Assembly (NCBI GenBank): GCA_009497875.2
Contig: CP032508.2
Location: 1,922,001 to 1,986,000 of the forward strand
From: a gamma proteobacterium SS-5
GTDB taxonomy: Bacteria > Pseudomonadota > Gammaproteobacteria > Chromatiales > Chromatiaceae
Reading direction: 5' to 3'
DNA length: 64,000 bases
Position numbers and translations under genes: made by a program. The notes under the pieces were generated by a model. It worked only from the letters and a program-made list of their open reading frames with translations. It was not told where the DNA came from and ran no database searches. Every line of letters starts with the position of its first letter. Within the stretch, counting starts at the first letter, position 1. Below are positions 44,619 to 53,485 of this stretch, in pieces.

Positions 44619-46043
44619 ATGAACAAAAGCAGGCCCAGCGGCAGCCATTTCCTTGACAGCGTCAACCGCATGGTGGATCGCGCCGTTACGGCATCCGGTC
44701 TGGAGGCCGACATCGCCGAGGCGATCAAGGTGGGCACGGATGTTCTGCAGGTCAATTTTCCGGTCAAGATCCGTGGCCGCCTGGAGCTGTTCTCCGGCTG
44801 GCGCGCCGTACACAGCACCCATCGTCTGCCGGTGAAGGGCGGCATCCGCTACGCCCCCAACGTCGATCAGCACGAGATCGAGGCCCTGGCCGCCCTGATG
44901 ACCTACAAATGCGCCATAGTCAATGTACCCTTCGGCGGCTCCAAGGGCGGGCTCAAGCTGGACCCCTGCCAGTACGACCGCGATGAACTACAGATCATCA
45001 CCCGCCGCTTTGCCCGCGAACTGGCCACCAAGGGCTACCTCAGCCCGGCACTCAACGTACCCGCCCCGGATGTGGGCACAGGCCAGCGCGAGATGGCCTG
45101 GATTGCCGACACCTACAAGCACCTCTACCCCGATGATATCAATCACGTTGCCTGCGTCACCGGCAAGCCGGTGGAGCACGGCGGCATTCGCGGCCGCACC
45201 GAGGCCACCGGGCGTGGGGTGCAATATGCCCTGCGGGAATACTTTCGCCACCCCAGTGAGGTCAAGCGCGCCGGCCTGGTCGGCGGCCTGGAGGGCAAGC
45301 GCATCATCGTCCAGGGGCTGGGCAACGTCGGCTACCACGCCGCCGCCTTCCTGGCCAAGGAGGATGGGGCCAAGATCACCGTCATCATCGAACAGGACGG
45401 TGCCCTGATCAACGAACAGGGGCTGGACGTGGATCAGGTCTATCGCTACAAAAACGAACAGGGCGGGGTAAAGGGCTATCCCGACGCGCAATACCACAGT
45501 GATGGTGCCAAACTGCTGGAACACGAGGCCGACATCCTCATCCCCGCCGCCCTGGAAGAGGTCATCCGCAGCGACAACGCCGCCCGTATCCGCGCACCGC
45601 TGATCATCGAGGCGGCCAACGGGCCGATCACCTACGAGGCCGACCAGATACTCCAGGACAAGGGCTGCATCATCATCCCCGACGCCTACGCCAACGCCGG
45701 CGGGGTGATCGTCTCCTTCTTCGAATGGGTACGCAACCTCAGCCATATCCGCTTTGGCCGCCTGGAACGCCGCTTCGACGAAAGCCGTGGCAAACACATC
45801 ATAGACGCCATCGAATCGGCCAGCGGCTCCACCGTACCCAGCTGGATCGCCAACCAACTCAACCGTGGTGCCGACGAATTCGACCTGGTCCGCTCCGGCC
45901 TGGACGACAGCATGCGCATGGCCCTGCAGGAGATCATTGAGATACGCAATGACCACGAGAAAGTGGAAGACCTGCGCACCGCCGCCTACGTCATCGCCCT
46001 GAACAAGCTCTCCCGTTCCTACCTGGACATAGGCGTGTACTGA
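44619..46043 (+). CDS. Glu/Leu/Phe/Val-type glutamate dehydrogenase
   Basis: A 474-residue enzyme that interconverts glutamate and 2-oxoglutarate plus ammonia. It shows GGIRYAP and PFGGSKGGLKLDP (substrate and catalytic lysines), NVPAPDVGTG, and a Rossmann motif VQGLGNVGYHAAAFL. This lineage (GDH of the Glu/Leu/Phe/Val class) is often NAD-linked, but the cofactor is not decided by sequence here. GGAG precedes the ATG. The tRNA-Thr gene follows 77 bp downstream from its own promoter. Confidence 0.93.
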   Translation: MNKSRPSGSHFLDSVNRMVDRAVTASGLEADIAEAIKVGTDVLQVNFPVKIRGRLELFSGWRAVHSTHRLPVKGGIRYAPNVDQHEIEALAALMTYKCAIVNVPFGGSKGGLKLDPCQYDRDELQIITRRFARELATKGYLSPALNVPAPDVGTGQREMAWIADTYKHLYPDDINHVACVTGKPVEHGGIRGRTEATGRGVQYALREYFRHPSEVKRAGLVGGLEGKRIIVQGLGNVGYHAAAFLAKEDGAKITVIIEQDGALINEQGLDVDQVYRYKNEQGGVKGYPDAQYHSDGAKLLEHEADILIPAALEEVIRSDNAARIRAPLIIEAANGPITYEADQILQDKGCIIIPDAYANAGGVIVSFFEWVRNLSHIRFGRLERRFDESRGKHIIDAIESASGSTVPSWIANQLNRGADEFDLVRSGLDDSMRMALQEIIEIRNDHEKVEDLRTAAYVIALNKLSRSYLDIGVY

Positions 46044-46060
46044 TGCAAAATGCAGCCAGC

Positions 46061-46089
46061 TTGCCCAACCCCACAGCGGCCACTATACT
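46061..46089 (+). promoter_or_regulatory. Promoter of tRNA-Thr
   Basis: TTGCCC (46061-46066), a 17-bp spacer and TATACT (46084-46089), about 31 bp before the mature tRNA, form a good sigma-70 promoter. Confidence 0.7.
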
Positions 46090-46120
46090 GCACCCCCTTG
46101 CACCAACCCCTCCCTCCGAC

Positions 46121-46196
<76 letters not shown>

Positions 46197-46631
46197 TAAA
46201 ATCAGGCACTTAGGTAATACAATCAACCCAGACAAAAACCTATGTAAGCACCATGTAAGCAACTAAATTGCTCAGGTATTGCGGGTTCAGGGGTTGCTGC
46301 CAGCCTCAACCAAGAGAAAACCCACTGTTATCTTGATCAAATTTTGACCAATTGAAGGGGCAGCAAAACAAAATGGGGGTAGATTTGGGGGTATTTTTCA
46401 AAATCAGCTTGTGAATTTCTTATATTTTACAGCTTCTTATTTGCTTAATTCGACTCCTCCCACAGCGTCGAATTGAGATTTTCAGCGTTCTAGCCAGTCT
46501 TTGCGCCAAAAACACGCTTTAGCCTCTCATCGCTTTCGGTCAAAAACAGGCTGGAAACTGCCCTATCCCTGCATAAAGGTATCTTGGAAGGTAGCTTAGC
46601 TGTCAGCCATCAAGATAATAAGCTAATAAAT
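46197..46631. other. AT-rich non-coding junction after tRNA-Thr
   Basis: No gene is seen in these 435 bp. Two TGGGGGTA units 12 bp apart (46374-46381 and 46386-46393) resemble the arm-type repeats often found beside tRNA attachment sites of P4-like integrases. The composition is clearly AT-richer than both flanks. It is probably the left scar of an island. Confidence 0.5.
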
Positions 46632-47417
46632 TCAGCGCATTATATCTAAATAATGGCGGAGTTTGTCTCCGCTAACTGCCGCATCCCGGCCCAGCAGGTC
46701 CTGGAAGGAACCGAAATAGACGACGGGGTTCTTGCTGTCAATCTGCGTTGGATCGCTGCCGGACGAGCGTGAAAGGTACTGCCAGCCATCGAAATCCCTG
46801 TGCGATTCCAGGTCCGTTTGCCAAGCGTCCTCGACGGCGGGCTTGAAGGTGACCACGAGCACGCGCCGGGCACCAAGCTGCTTGGCCAGCTGATAGCAGG
46901 TGAAGGTTTTGCCAAAGCGCATCTTGGCATTCCAGAGAAAGCGCGGTGTGGCCTTTGGGTTCTCTGCCCAGATGGAGTTGAAGTAGTCGAAGGTCTTTGC
47001 CACGGCCTCGGCCTGTTCCTGGCGCATGGGGAAGTCTTGATGGTGTCTGGCGCTGATTTTCTGGCCCGTGCACAACTCGGCCAGCACGCTGTGCACGTCC
47101 TCCACCGAGCAGCGCATCCACTCCAGCTCGACGTTGGCAAAGCCTTTTTTGATCAGCGCAGCGCGGACCTCATGGTCGGTCAACAGGCTACCATCTGCGC
47201 GTTCGGCGGATTCATCCAGCTCGATACGGTAGTTCTTGATGGCGGCGGTCTTGAGTTGCTCGGCGACGCGCTGCTTGACGTCACGGCTGGTCTGGCCGAC
47301 CTTGAGCAGCCCTTGATGGGCGGCATCGGCAATGCTGTAGGCGTAGATGCGGGGGCGGGCCTGGGGTTTGGGAGCGAGAATTTGCTCGATGCTGGGCCCG
47401 ATGCTGGGTTTAGCCAT
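46632..47417 (-). pseudogene. GIY-YIG nuclease / DEAD-helicase restriction protein, 3'-truncated
   Basis: A 261-residue remnant of a much longer restriction-type protein. The N-terminus has a GIY-YIG-like start (PRIYAYSIADAAHQGLLKVGQTSRDVKQRV), followed by the first helicase motifs (MRQEQAEAVAKT; the P-loop MRFGKTFTCYQLAKQLGARRVLVV is a variant). Homology stops near DLLGRDAA, then a short unrelated tail ends at TGA 46632. The ATG at 47417 overlaps the YhcG stop by 8 nt, so it was coupled to that gene. The remaining helicase motifs and any C-terminal domain are gone. Confidence 0.75.
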
Positions 47418-48252
47418 CGGCACGATACTCCAGGGCCAATTCAATCAGGCGGCGCTCCTTTTCCAACTCCCGTTGCAGTTGGTCTTCCGTCGGCAGGTTG
47501 GGCAGGTATTTGGAAGCAAAAATCTGTTGGCTCTCCTGCAGAATCGAATACTTGGCCACGGCCTCGCTCTTGTCTGAGCAGAGCAGCAGGCCAATGGTGG
47601 GGTTGTCGCCGGGGACCTTGAAGCGGTCTTCATAGAGCCGGACGTAGCCATCCATCTGGCCGATGTCGGCGTGGCTCAGCTTGCCGATCTTCAAATCGAT
47701 CAGCAGGAAGCATTTGAGCACGTAGTTGTAGAACACCAGGTCGATGAAGAAGTCCTCGTCACCAAAGCGGATGTGCTTTTGCCGGGCAACAAAGGAGAAG
47801 CCCTTGCCCAGCTCCAGCAGGAAGTGCTGCAGGTTGTCGATGATGGCCTGCTCCAGTTTGTTTTCATGCAGGCTGGGGGAATCAGGCAGGCCGAGGAATT
47901 CCAGCACCATGGGTGACTTGAGCACGTCAGCTGGCTGCATTGGCTCACCCGGCAGCCGCTCCCGGCCCTGGGGCCGCAGGCCCTGGTCGCCGTGATTGGC
48001 GATAGTACGCTCGTAGTAAAAGCTGTGAATTTGCCGCTCCAATTGCATCTTGGACCAGCTACATTCGCTGGCCTCGCGCTCGTAGAAATCGCGGGCCGCT
48101 TGATTCTCCACTCGCATCAGGGCGCGGTAGTGGGACCAGCTGAGGTGTGGCGAGAAGCCCGGCGCGGCTTCGCTGGCCTGTGACTGAGGCATCGCCAAGG
48201 CTGATTTAGTACCCGGCAGGTACTGTTTTGCCTCAGGTGCGACCGGCCGCAT
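47410..48252 (-). CDS. YhcG-type PDDEXK nuclease (DUF1016), 5'-truncated
   Basis: Homology to the YhcG/DUF1016 family begins at LSWSHYRALMRVENQAARDFYEREA and runs to the end. It includes the nuclease core FGDEDFFIDLVFYNYVLKCFLLIDLKIGKL (PD-(D/E)XK-type). The usual N-terminal helical DUF1016_N part is missing; upstream codons do not look like it. A start at ATG 48192 is also possible. YhcG genes often accompany restriction-modification loci, which fits its place next to the helicase remnant. It may be nonfunctional. Confidence 0.7.
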   Translation of the reverse strand: MRPVAPEAKQYLPGTKSALAMPQSQASEAAPGFSPHLSWSHYRALMRVENQAARDFYEREASECSWSKMQLERQIHSFYYERTIANHGDQGLRPQGRERLPGEPMQPADVLKSPMVLEFLGLPDSPSLHENKLEQAIIDNLQHFLLELGKGFSFVARQKHIRFGDEDFFIDLVFYNYVLKCFLLIDLKIGKLSHADIGQMDGYVRLYEDRFKVPGDNPTIGLLLCSDKSEAVAKYSILQESQQIFASKYLPNLPTEDQLQRELEKERRLIELALEYRADG

Positions 48253-48463
48253 GCTATCAGGGGTGTCTCAGAGGGTGCTTGCAACGGGCCAGGGGCCGAC
48301 AAGCGCCGCAGGCTGCGGGGTGACTGGCCGTGGGATTGCTCATAGTGGGATAGCCCCTGGTGGCTTTCCACTCCGGTGTAGCGCAGCGAGGCATCTTCGT
48401 AGCGGCGGAAGGCGAAGACGGCCTGGTTTATCTGCTCTGTATTGAATACCCGGAGGCGGACCA
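48253..48463 (-). other. Unrecognised coding-like remnant
   Basis: An open frame on the minus strand reads VFNTEQINQAVFAFRRY and then EDASLRYTGVESHQG before drifting into low-quality sequence. It looks like the end of some protein, joined between the Rpn unit and the YhcG gene. I do not recognise the family. Confidence 0.35.
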
Positions 48464-48466
48464 GCA

Positions 48467-49533
48467 GTTAGGGACCTAGTTTCAGTGCAGGGCCTCGCTG
48501 CGAAGCCTGGCCACTTCCGTCACTGGCAAGCCGGTGATCTCGGCGATGGTTTGATCGTTCATGTCGGTGCGAGCGATCAGGTTGTGGGCGGTTTCACGTT
48601 TGGATTTCTCGGCACCAAACTGTTCGCCCTCCATCCGGCCCTTGTTCAGCAGGTTTTCTCTCAAGGTCTCAAGATTCTCTGCCAGCATGTCTTTGTTCTC
48701 CGTCAGGCTGTTGAGTTGGTCCAGGTTGATTTGCGCGTCCAGATAGTGCAGGTGGCGCTTGATCCAGCGGGTGAGTATTTCGTCCATGCGCTGTTTGTTC
48801 GGGTCCGCCTGGATCAGGGCAACGATGCGATCCACCGCCCGTTGCAGGGCGTCGATGTCGGCGGCGGCATTCTCGATGCCGAAGACACCGCTCAGCAGGC
48901 TTTGGCGCTGCGCCAATTCTTCTTCCGTGTAGCGACCCTCATCAATCAGATAATAGCGCAGATGGGGCTGATAGACCCGCAGAAACTGCGGTGGTTCCGG
49001 TCGGATCAGCTGGTAGATGTCTTCCTTGGCGTTCCAGCGTTTGGAGCCGTTGTAGAGGACGATGGGCAGCACCGGTGGCAGGCCACGCTTGAGGTTGGTC
49101 TTTTTGCTCTTGAGTAGGTGGTCGTAGAAGCAGACCAGGTAGTGCATCAGGCGCAGGGCCATGGGATAGATGACGGTGGACTGGAACTCCAGCAGCAGGT
49201 AGAGAAAGACGCGCAGGCGCAGGCCCTTCCAGCTGACCTGTACCGACCAGACCCGATCTTCGAACTTTTCCTGAAACAGCGGGGTAACGTAATTGCCGCT
49301 GTGGTTTTCCAGGGTGCTGAAGTCCATCAGTTCAGCGATCTCGGGTGGCGCGAAGCCTTCGATCAGCTGCTGGACGAACTCGGGGTGGCTGAAGAGTTCC
49401 TTGTAACCAGTGTCGTGGTGGTTGTGGTTCATGGGTGCTGGTTGGGACCGGATGGGAATTGGGATAGGCGCAGTATAGCCCGTTCATGGCACCTGCTCAG
49501 CTGAGCATCGATCCGCGCAGCGCGTGGGAACGA
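48467..49533. repeat. Duplicated Rpn unit, copy 1
   Basis: About 1.07 kb, from GTTAGGGACCTAGTTTCAGTG to the GCGTGGGAACGAG palindrome. It is nearly identical to 50253-51403. The unit comprises a whole Rpn-family gene with its flanks. Confidence 0.8.
48482..49432 (-). CDS. Rpn-family recombination-promoting nuclease / putative transposase (intact copy)
   Basis: A 316-residue protein of the Rpn (Transposase_31, PD-(D/E)XK) family, small nucleases that raise recombination and sometimes act in phage defence. It starts MNHNHHDTGYKELFSHPEFV, a typical family opening. The nuclease core is around VFLYLLLEFQSTV, and a helical C-terminus ends with a Lys/Arg/Glu-rich stretch (NKGRMEGEQFGAEKSKRE) and a helix-turn-helix-like ITGLPVTEVARLRSEALH. 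A second, damaged copy lies 1.8 kb away. Confidence 0.85.
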   Translation of the reverse strand: MNHNHHDTGYKELFSHPEFVQQLIEGFAPPEIAELMDFSTLENHSGNYVTPLFQEKFEDRVWSVQVSWKGLRLRVFLYLLLEFQSTVIYPMALRLMHYLVCFYDHLLKSKKTNLKRGLPPVLPIVLYNGSKRWNAKEDIYQLIRPEPPQFLRVYQPHLRYYLIDEGRYTEEELAQRQSLLSGVFGIENAAADIDALQRAVDRIVALIQADPNKQRMDEILTRWIKRHLHYLDAQINLDQLNSLTENKDMLAENLETLRENLLNKGRMEGEQFGAEKSKRETAHNLIARTDMNDQTIAEITGLPVTEVARLRSEALH

Positions 49534-49535
49534 GA

Positions 49536-49922
49536 AAAGTAACAAACGCCACCCTTGAGCCCAACGCCAGGAAAGACATCGGCCGCACTGAGATAATCGT
49601 CGATCGAACGAACACGATCATCGGACAGCATGGACTCACGAAATTCATCAAGGCCCTTGCCACCGGCAAACCAGCGTGAGGGAATGACCAATGATAAGTA
49701 ACGCGGTCTTAACTGTTTTGCCTGTTTTACAAATAACTGGTAAATGGGCGCAGCGCTAGTGCCATAACCGCCATCATTCAACTGGTACGGCGGGTTGCCA
49801 ATGATCACGTCAAACTGCATGTCAGCTCCAAACAACTCGGCAAGGCGAGTCTTGATTGTGTCGGTGTGAATGAAGGCGTAGGCGTGAGACTCCAGCCCCT
49901 CGCCCCGGTCGAGGGCCGCCTG
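49536..49922 (-). pseudogene. N6-adenine DNA methylase fragment (restriction-modification remnant)
   Basis: About 129 codons from the middle of an Eco57I/type-ISP-like methyltransferase. The catalytic motif IV is [18 protein letters not shown] (NPPY), followed by [16 protein letters not shown] and [13 protein letters not shown]. Both ends are broken: the left side runs into the GTGGGAACG palindrome and the right side into unrelated sequence. It is trapped between the two Rpn units and was probably part of the same system as the GIY-YIG/helicase gene. Confidence 0.75.
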
Positions 49923-50267
49923 GCTGGCGGGGCGCGGTGCGACGAATGCAGGCCGGGCAGGACCTGCACCACGCCAAAGCCCCCGAGCAGGGACGCTGGG
50001 GGGATCAAACAGACGGACGGGCTGGACCCGGACGGGCCAGCACGGCCACCACAGATCAGGTGCTGCGCTCCACACCGTGCACGTGCCTGCTCATCCCCTA
50101 TCCTGCAGCGACTGGGGAATATCGGGGCATCCCCCTTTTAAAGCCAGATCCCATCCTTCTAGATCAATGGTGGTACGTCCCCTATTTGACTAGACGTCTT
50201 TCATATTCCGGGGTGGCCGGCTTGCCCCATGATCGTTAGGCCAGGTGGCGAGGTTAGGGACCTAGTT

Positions 50268-51277
50268 TCAGTGTAGGGCCTCGCTGCGAAGCCTGGCCAC
50301 TTCCGTCACTGGCAAGCCGGTGATCTCGGCGATGGTTTGATCGTTCATGTCGGTGCGAGCGATCAGGTTGTGGGCGGTTTCACGTTTGGATTTCTCGGCA
50401 CCAAACTGTTCACCCTCCATACGGCCTTCCATACGACCTTCCATACGACCTTCCATACGACCTTCCATACGACCTTCCATGCGGCCCTTGTTCAGCAGGT
50501 TTTCCCTCAAGGTCTCAAGATTCTCTGCCAGCATGTCTTTGTTCTCCGTCAGGCTGTTGAGTTGGTTCAGGTTGATTTGCGCGTCCAGGTAGTGCAGGTG
50601 GCGCTTGATCCAGCGGGTGAGTATTTCGTCCATGCGCTGTTTGTTCGGGTCCGCCTGGATCAGGGCAACGATGCGATCCACCGCCCGTTGCAGGGCGTCG
50701 ATGTCGGCGGCGGCATTCTCGATGCCGAAGATACCGCTCAGCGGGCTTTGGCGCTGCGCCAATTCTTCTTCCGTGTAGCGACCCTCATCAATCAGATAAT
50801 AGCGCAGATGGGGCTGATAGACCCGCAGAAACTGCGGTGGTTCCGGTCGGATCAGCTGGTAGATGTCTTCCTTGGCGTTCCAGCGTTTGGAGCCGTTGTA
50901 GAGGACGATGGGCAGCACCGGTGGCAGGCCACGCTTGAGGTTGGCTTTTTGCTCTTGAGTAGGTGGTCGTAGAAGCAGACCAGGTAGTGCATCAGGCGCA
51001 GGGCCATGGGATAGATGACGGTGGACTGGAACTCCAGCAGCAGGTAGAGAAAGACGCGCAGGCGCAGGCCCTTCCAGCTGACCTGTACCGACCAGACCCG
51101 ATCTTCGAACTTTTCCTGAAACAGCGGGGTAACGTAATTGCCGCTGTGGTTTTCCAGGGTGCTGAAGTCCATCAGTTCAGCGATCTCGGGTGGCGCGAAG
51201 CCTTCGATCAGCTGCTGGACGAACTCGGGGTGGCTGAAGAGTTCCTTGTAACCAGTGTCGTGGTGGTTGTGGTTCAT
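50268..51277 (-). pseudogene. Rpn-family nuclease gene, frameshifted copy
   Basis: Near-identical to the intact gene at 48482-49432 but missing one T at about 50944 (TTGGCTTTTT versus TTGGTCTTTTT). The frame breaks after about residue 110, giving a 141-residue N-terminal product with a foreign tail and a separate open C-terminal part. The linker has six GRME units instead of one. Confidence 0.85.
50417..50488. repeat. 12-bp tandem repeat in the frameshifted Rpn copy
   Basis: Six units of CCATACGACCTT with minor variation, coding GRME on the minus strand. The intact paralogue has one unit. Confidence 0.9.
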
Positions 51278-51377
51278 GGGTGCTGGTTGGGACCGGATGG
51301 GAATTGGGATAGGCGCAGTATAGCCCGTTCATGGTGCCTGCTCAGCTGAGCATCGATCCGCGCAGCGGATCAGCTGG

Positions 51378-51644
51378 GTTCCCACGCAGCGCGTGGGAAC
51401 GAGAAAACTTGCGCAGTGCTCGTTTGCTCCCCATGGGACGCAGAGGTCGCAAAGGACGCAGAGAAATACACGGACTGGGGCAGGATTGGCAGGCTGCCCC
51501 CTGGGTTTCCTGGCCTCGGCCTTTGCAGGAAATGTAACCCCCTGATTTGGCGGAGCAATGTTCCGCAGCGCGGATCACCTGCGTTCCCACGCAGCGCGTG
51601 GGAACGAGAATTGAGTGTATCTCACTTCTGATATTGCGCCAGTA
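51378..51644. repeat. GTTCCCACGC..GCGTGGGAAC palindromes and repeat-rich gap
   Basis: Palindromes GTTCCCACGCAGCGCGTGGGAAC-like lie at 51378-51403 and 51581-51609, and a half copy at 49517-49533. A GACGCAGAGG/GCAAAG repeat is at 51436-51463. No gene is seen. Confidence 0.6.
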
Positions 51645-51866
51645 TCAGCCCTTGGCCTTCTTCAGTTCCACCACGTTGTCGGCATTGCCGATACCGCCAG
51701 CGGCCAGCATGGCGGCGGTGGCCCTTTCCATGCTGGCCCTGATCGGGTCGATGCTCAGCCGGGCATAGATCGCGGTCGTATTGACATTACGGTGGTTCAG
51801 GCTCTTGCCGATAACGCTCAGGCTTGCGCCTGTTGCGGCCTACCAGCTGCCGAGACTCGACAAATG
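51645..51866 (-). pseudogene. P4-type tyrosine integrase, C-terminal remnant
   Basis: Translation of the minus strand gives LSVIGKSLNHRNVNTTAIYA followed by RLSIDPIRASMERATAAMLA, the C-terminal box of tyrosine recombinases with the catalytic Tyr in TAIYARL. The stop is TGA at 51645. Just upstream an in-frame TAG interrupts the expected SLGSW(Q)AATGAS segment, and no further integrase sequence is recognised. The remnant ties the region to integration, plausibly at the tRNA-Thr gene. Confidence 0.78.
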
Positions 51867-52042
51867 GTGAATACCGCAGCCAAGTTGCCGGTAATGCGGC
51901 ATTGTCAAGCCGTATTCTGCACTCAAGTCCGATAAAATTATTGGGCTTTATTGATGTTATCGATACTAAACAAGCCGCCTGCCCGGTGCCCAATCCGGTA
52001 TGATAGTCCAGTCCTCTGGTTGGACTGACATAGCCCCTATCT

Positions 52043-52057
52043 GTAACTATTCAGGGG
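52043..52057. repeat. IS66 element left inverted repeat
   Basis: GTAACTATTCAGGGG, matching the reverse complement of 54294-54308. The transposase stop codon (52047-52049) lies within it. Confidence 0.9.
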
Positions 52058-53477
52058 TCATCCCCATGAAATCGGGCCACCGCCCCTCGTAGAGGAGCCG
52101 CAATGCCTGTTCGGAAGATACCCCATTTTTCTGGCAGGTGGACAGATAGCTGCGGATGCGTGCAAAGATTCTTGCCCCGAGCTCTGAACGGAAACAGCCG
52201 GAGATCTTCTGCTGAACTTTGCTCATGCGCAGATCCCGTTCTCCCTGATTGTTGGTAAAGGGCACGTCGCGTTCCACCATGAAGCGCAGGACATCGGTCT
52301 CGAACTGAATCAACCGTTCCAGCAGGTTTCGAGATTTGGATCGTTTCAGCCGGCCCCGCTGTCCCGATTTCCGCTGAGACTCATCCGGTGGTGGACACTC
52401 GATCTGTCCCGCTTTGAGCAGTTGTCGGTATCGTTCCCGGAAGGCCTCGGCCTGCGTGCTGTTCAACACACCGCCCGCCTCATCGACAGCTTTGTTGATC
52501 TCCAGCAGCAGTTCCTGCACCTGTTTGGCCCACTGCTGTTGATCCTGCTCCCAGGCGCGCTCCAGCTCCCGCAGGTGGTGAGCGTTGCACAACGCGTGGT
52601 AACAAAGAAGCTGGTAGTAGGGCTTCCAGTGGTCGTGTACCAGGGTGCCGGTGTACCCGGGAAGGACCCCCATCGCCGCTATGGCCTCGCCACCGCGTTT
52701 GTCATGGGGCATCAGCAGGGTCAGGGTGGCACTGCATAGCACATGCAGCCATTTGCGTTTTCCGCCGATGTTGATCCCGGTCTCGTCGGCATGCAACAGG
52801 AGCGCCCGCGACAGCTCGCGCTTTGCCCAGTCCTCAAACGGGGCCAGCATTTCGTAAACCTCCTTGTTGAAGTTGTAGAGGCTGCCGGCACTCAAGGGAA
52901 GGCCGAACTGATCGGCAAAGTGCTCCTCGATGCGCTGGTAGGGCAGCAGTTGGAACAGCGACATGTAAACCGAGTGGATTTTGACCCCGGCGGCGTACTG
53001 GGTCTTGACCTTGACATGATCCGGGAAGGGAGCGACCACGCGTTGCTCCCGTGCATCGGCCAGGATCTCGGCCCGATATTCCGTGACCACCCGGGAAATG
53101 TGGATATCGAACACCTGGCGGCGCTCATAGCCGATACACCGGAAGATGCCATCGGTGGGAAGCGTGGCACGATCCACCGGGAGCCACTCGACATGGTCCG
53201 GATCATCGACCAGTTCCAGGTGGTGGCCCGTATGGCCTTTCTGGGCACCGGGGGTATTGTTGTTGCCGTTTTTCCCCGCCTTCTTGCGATTGGGGTCAGT
53301 GGACGGGGGCTTGGAGCTGTTGCGGCTATTGAGACCCAGTCGGTTCAACAGCAACGTGGTCAGGGTCAGCAGCAGCTCCAGCGATGCACGCAGCGCCGGT
53401 GAGAGGTTTTTCTCCTCGTCGAGCTGCCGTCTGACCGACTCGAGGGTCTGCTCGACCGGGATGTTGTCGATTATCAT
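52047..53477 (-). CDS. IS66-family transposase (TnpC-like)
   Basis: A 476-residue DDE transposase. The N-terminus has a leucine-rich helix and the RNSSKPPSTDPNRKK motif typical of IS66 TnpC. A central region of IS66 type follows, then catalytic residues in LLLHADETGINI (D), VHDHWKPYYQLL (D) and FTNNQGERDLRM (E), so the triad appears intact. The ATG at 53477 (MIIDNIPVEQ) is the natural start; a longer open frame overlapping the methyltransferase gene is not used. It follows the methyltransferase gene by 8 bp, so the two are likely cotranscribed. Confidence 0.93.
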   Translation of the reverse strand: MIIDNIPVEQTLESVRRQLDEEKNLSPALRASLELLLTLTTLLLNRLGLNSRNSSKPPSTDPNRKKAGKNGNNNTPGAQKGHTGHHLELVDDPDHVEWLPVDRATLPTDGIFRCIGYERRQVFDIHISRVVTEYRAEILADAREQRVVAPFPDHVKVKTQYAAGVKIHSVYMSLFQLLPYQRIEEHFADQFGLPLSAGSLYNFNKEVYEMLAPFEDWAKRELSRALLLHADETGINIGGKRKWLHVLCSATLTLLMPHDKRGGEAIAAMGVLPGYTGTLVHDHWKPYYQLLCYHALCNAHHLRELERAWEQDQQQWAKQVQELLLEINKAVDEAGGVLNSTQAEAFRERYRQLLKAGQIECPPPDESQRKSGQRGRLKRSKSRNLLERLIQFETDVLRFMVERDVPFTNNQGERDLRMSKVQQKISGCFRSELGARIFARIRSYLSTCQKNGVSSEQALRLLYEGRWPDFMGMTPE

Positions 53478-53485
53478 GGGCCGGG

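Larger units (their letters stand above)
50253..51403. repeat. Duplicated Rpn unit, copy 2
   Basis: Second copy of the roughly 1.07-kb unit at 48467. It differs by a handful of substitutions, a 1-nt deletion, five extra 12-bp units and about 24 extra bp near the end (between two CGCAGCG repeats). Confidence 0.8.

Noticed and set aside
46044-46120. A second tRNA next to tRNA-Thr
   Set aside because: No other cloverleaf is seen. The segment holds the promoter TTGCCC-17-TATACT.
50417-50488. Possible CRISPR in the 12-bp CCATACGACCTT array
   Set aside because: It is contiguous, in frame with a gene, and codes GRME repeats. It has no spacers.
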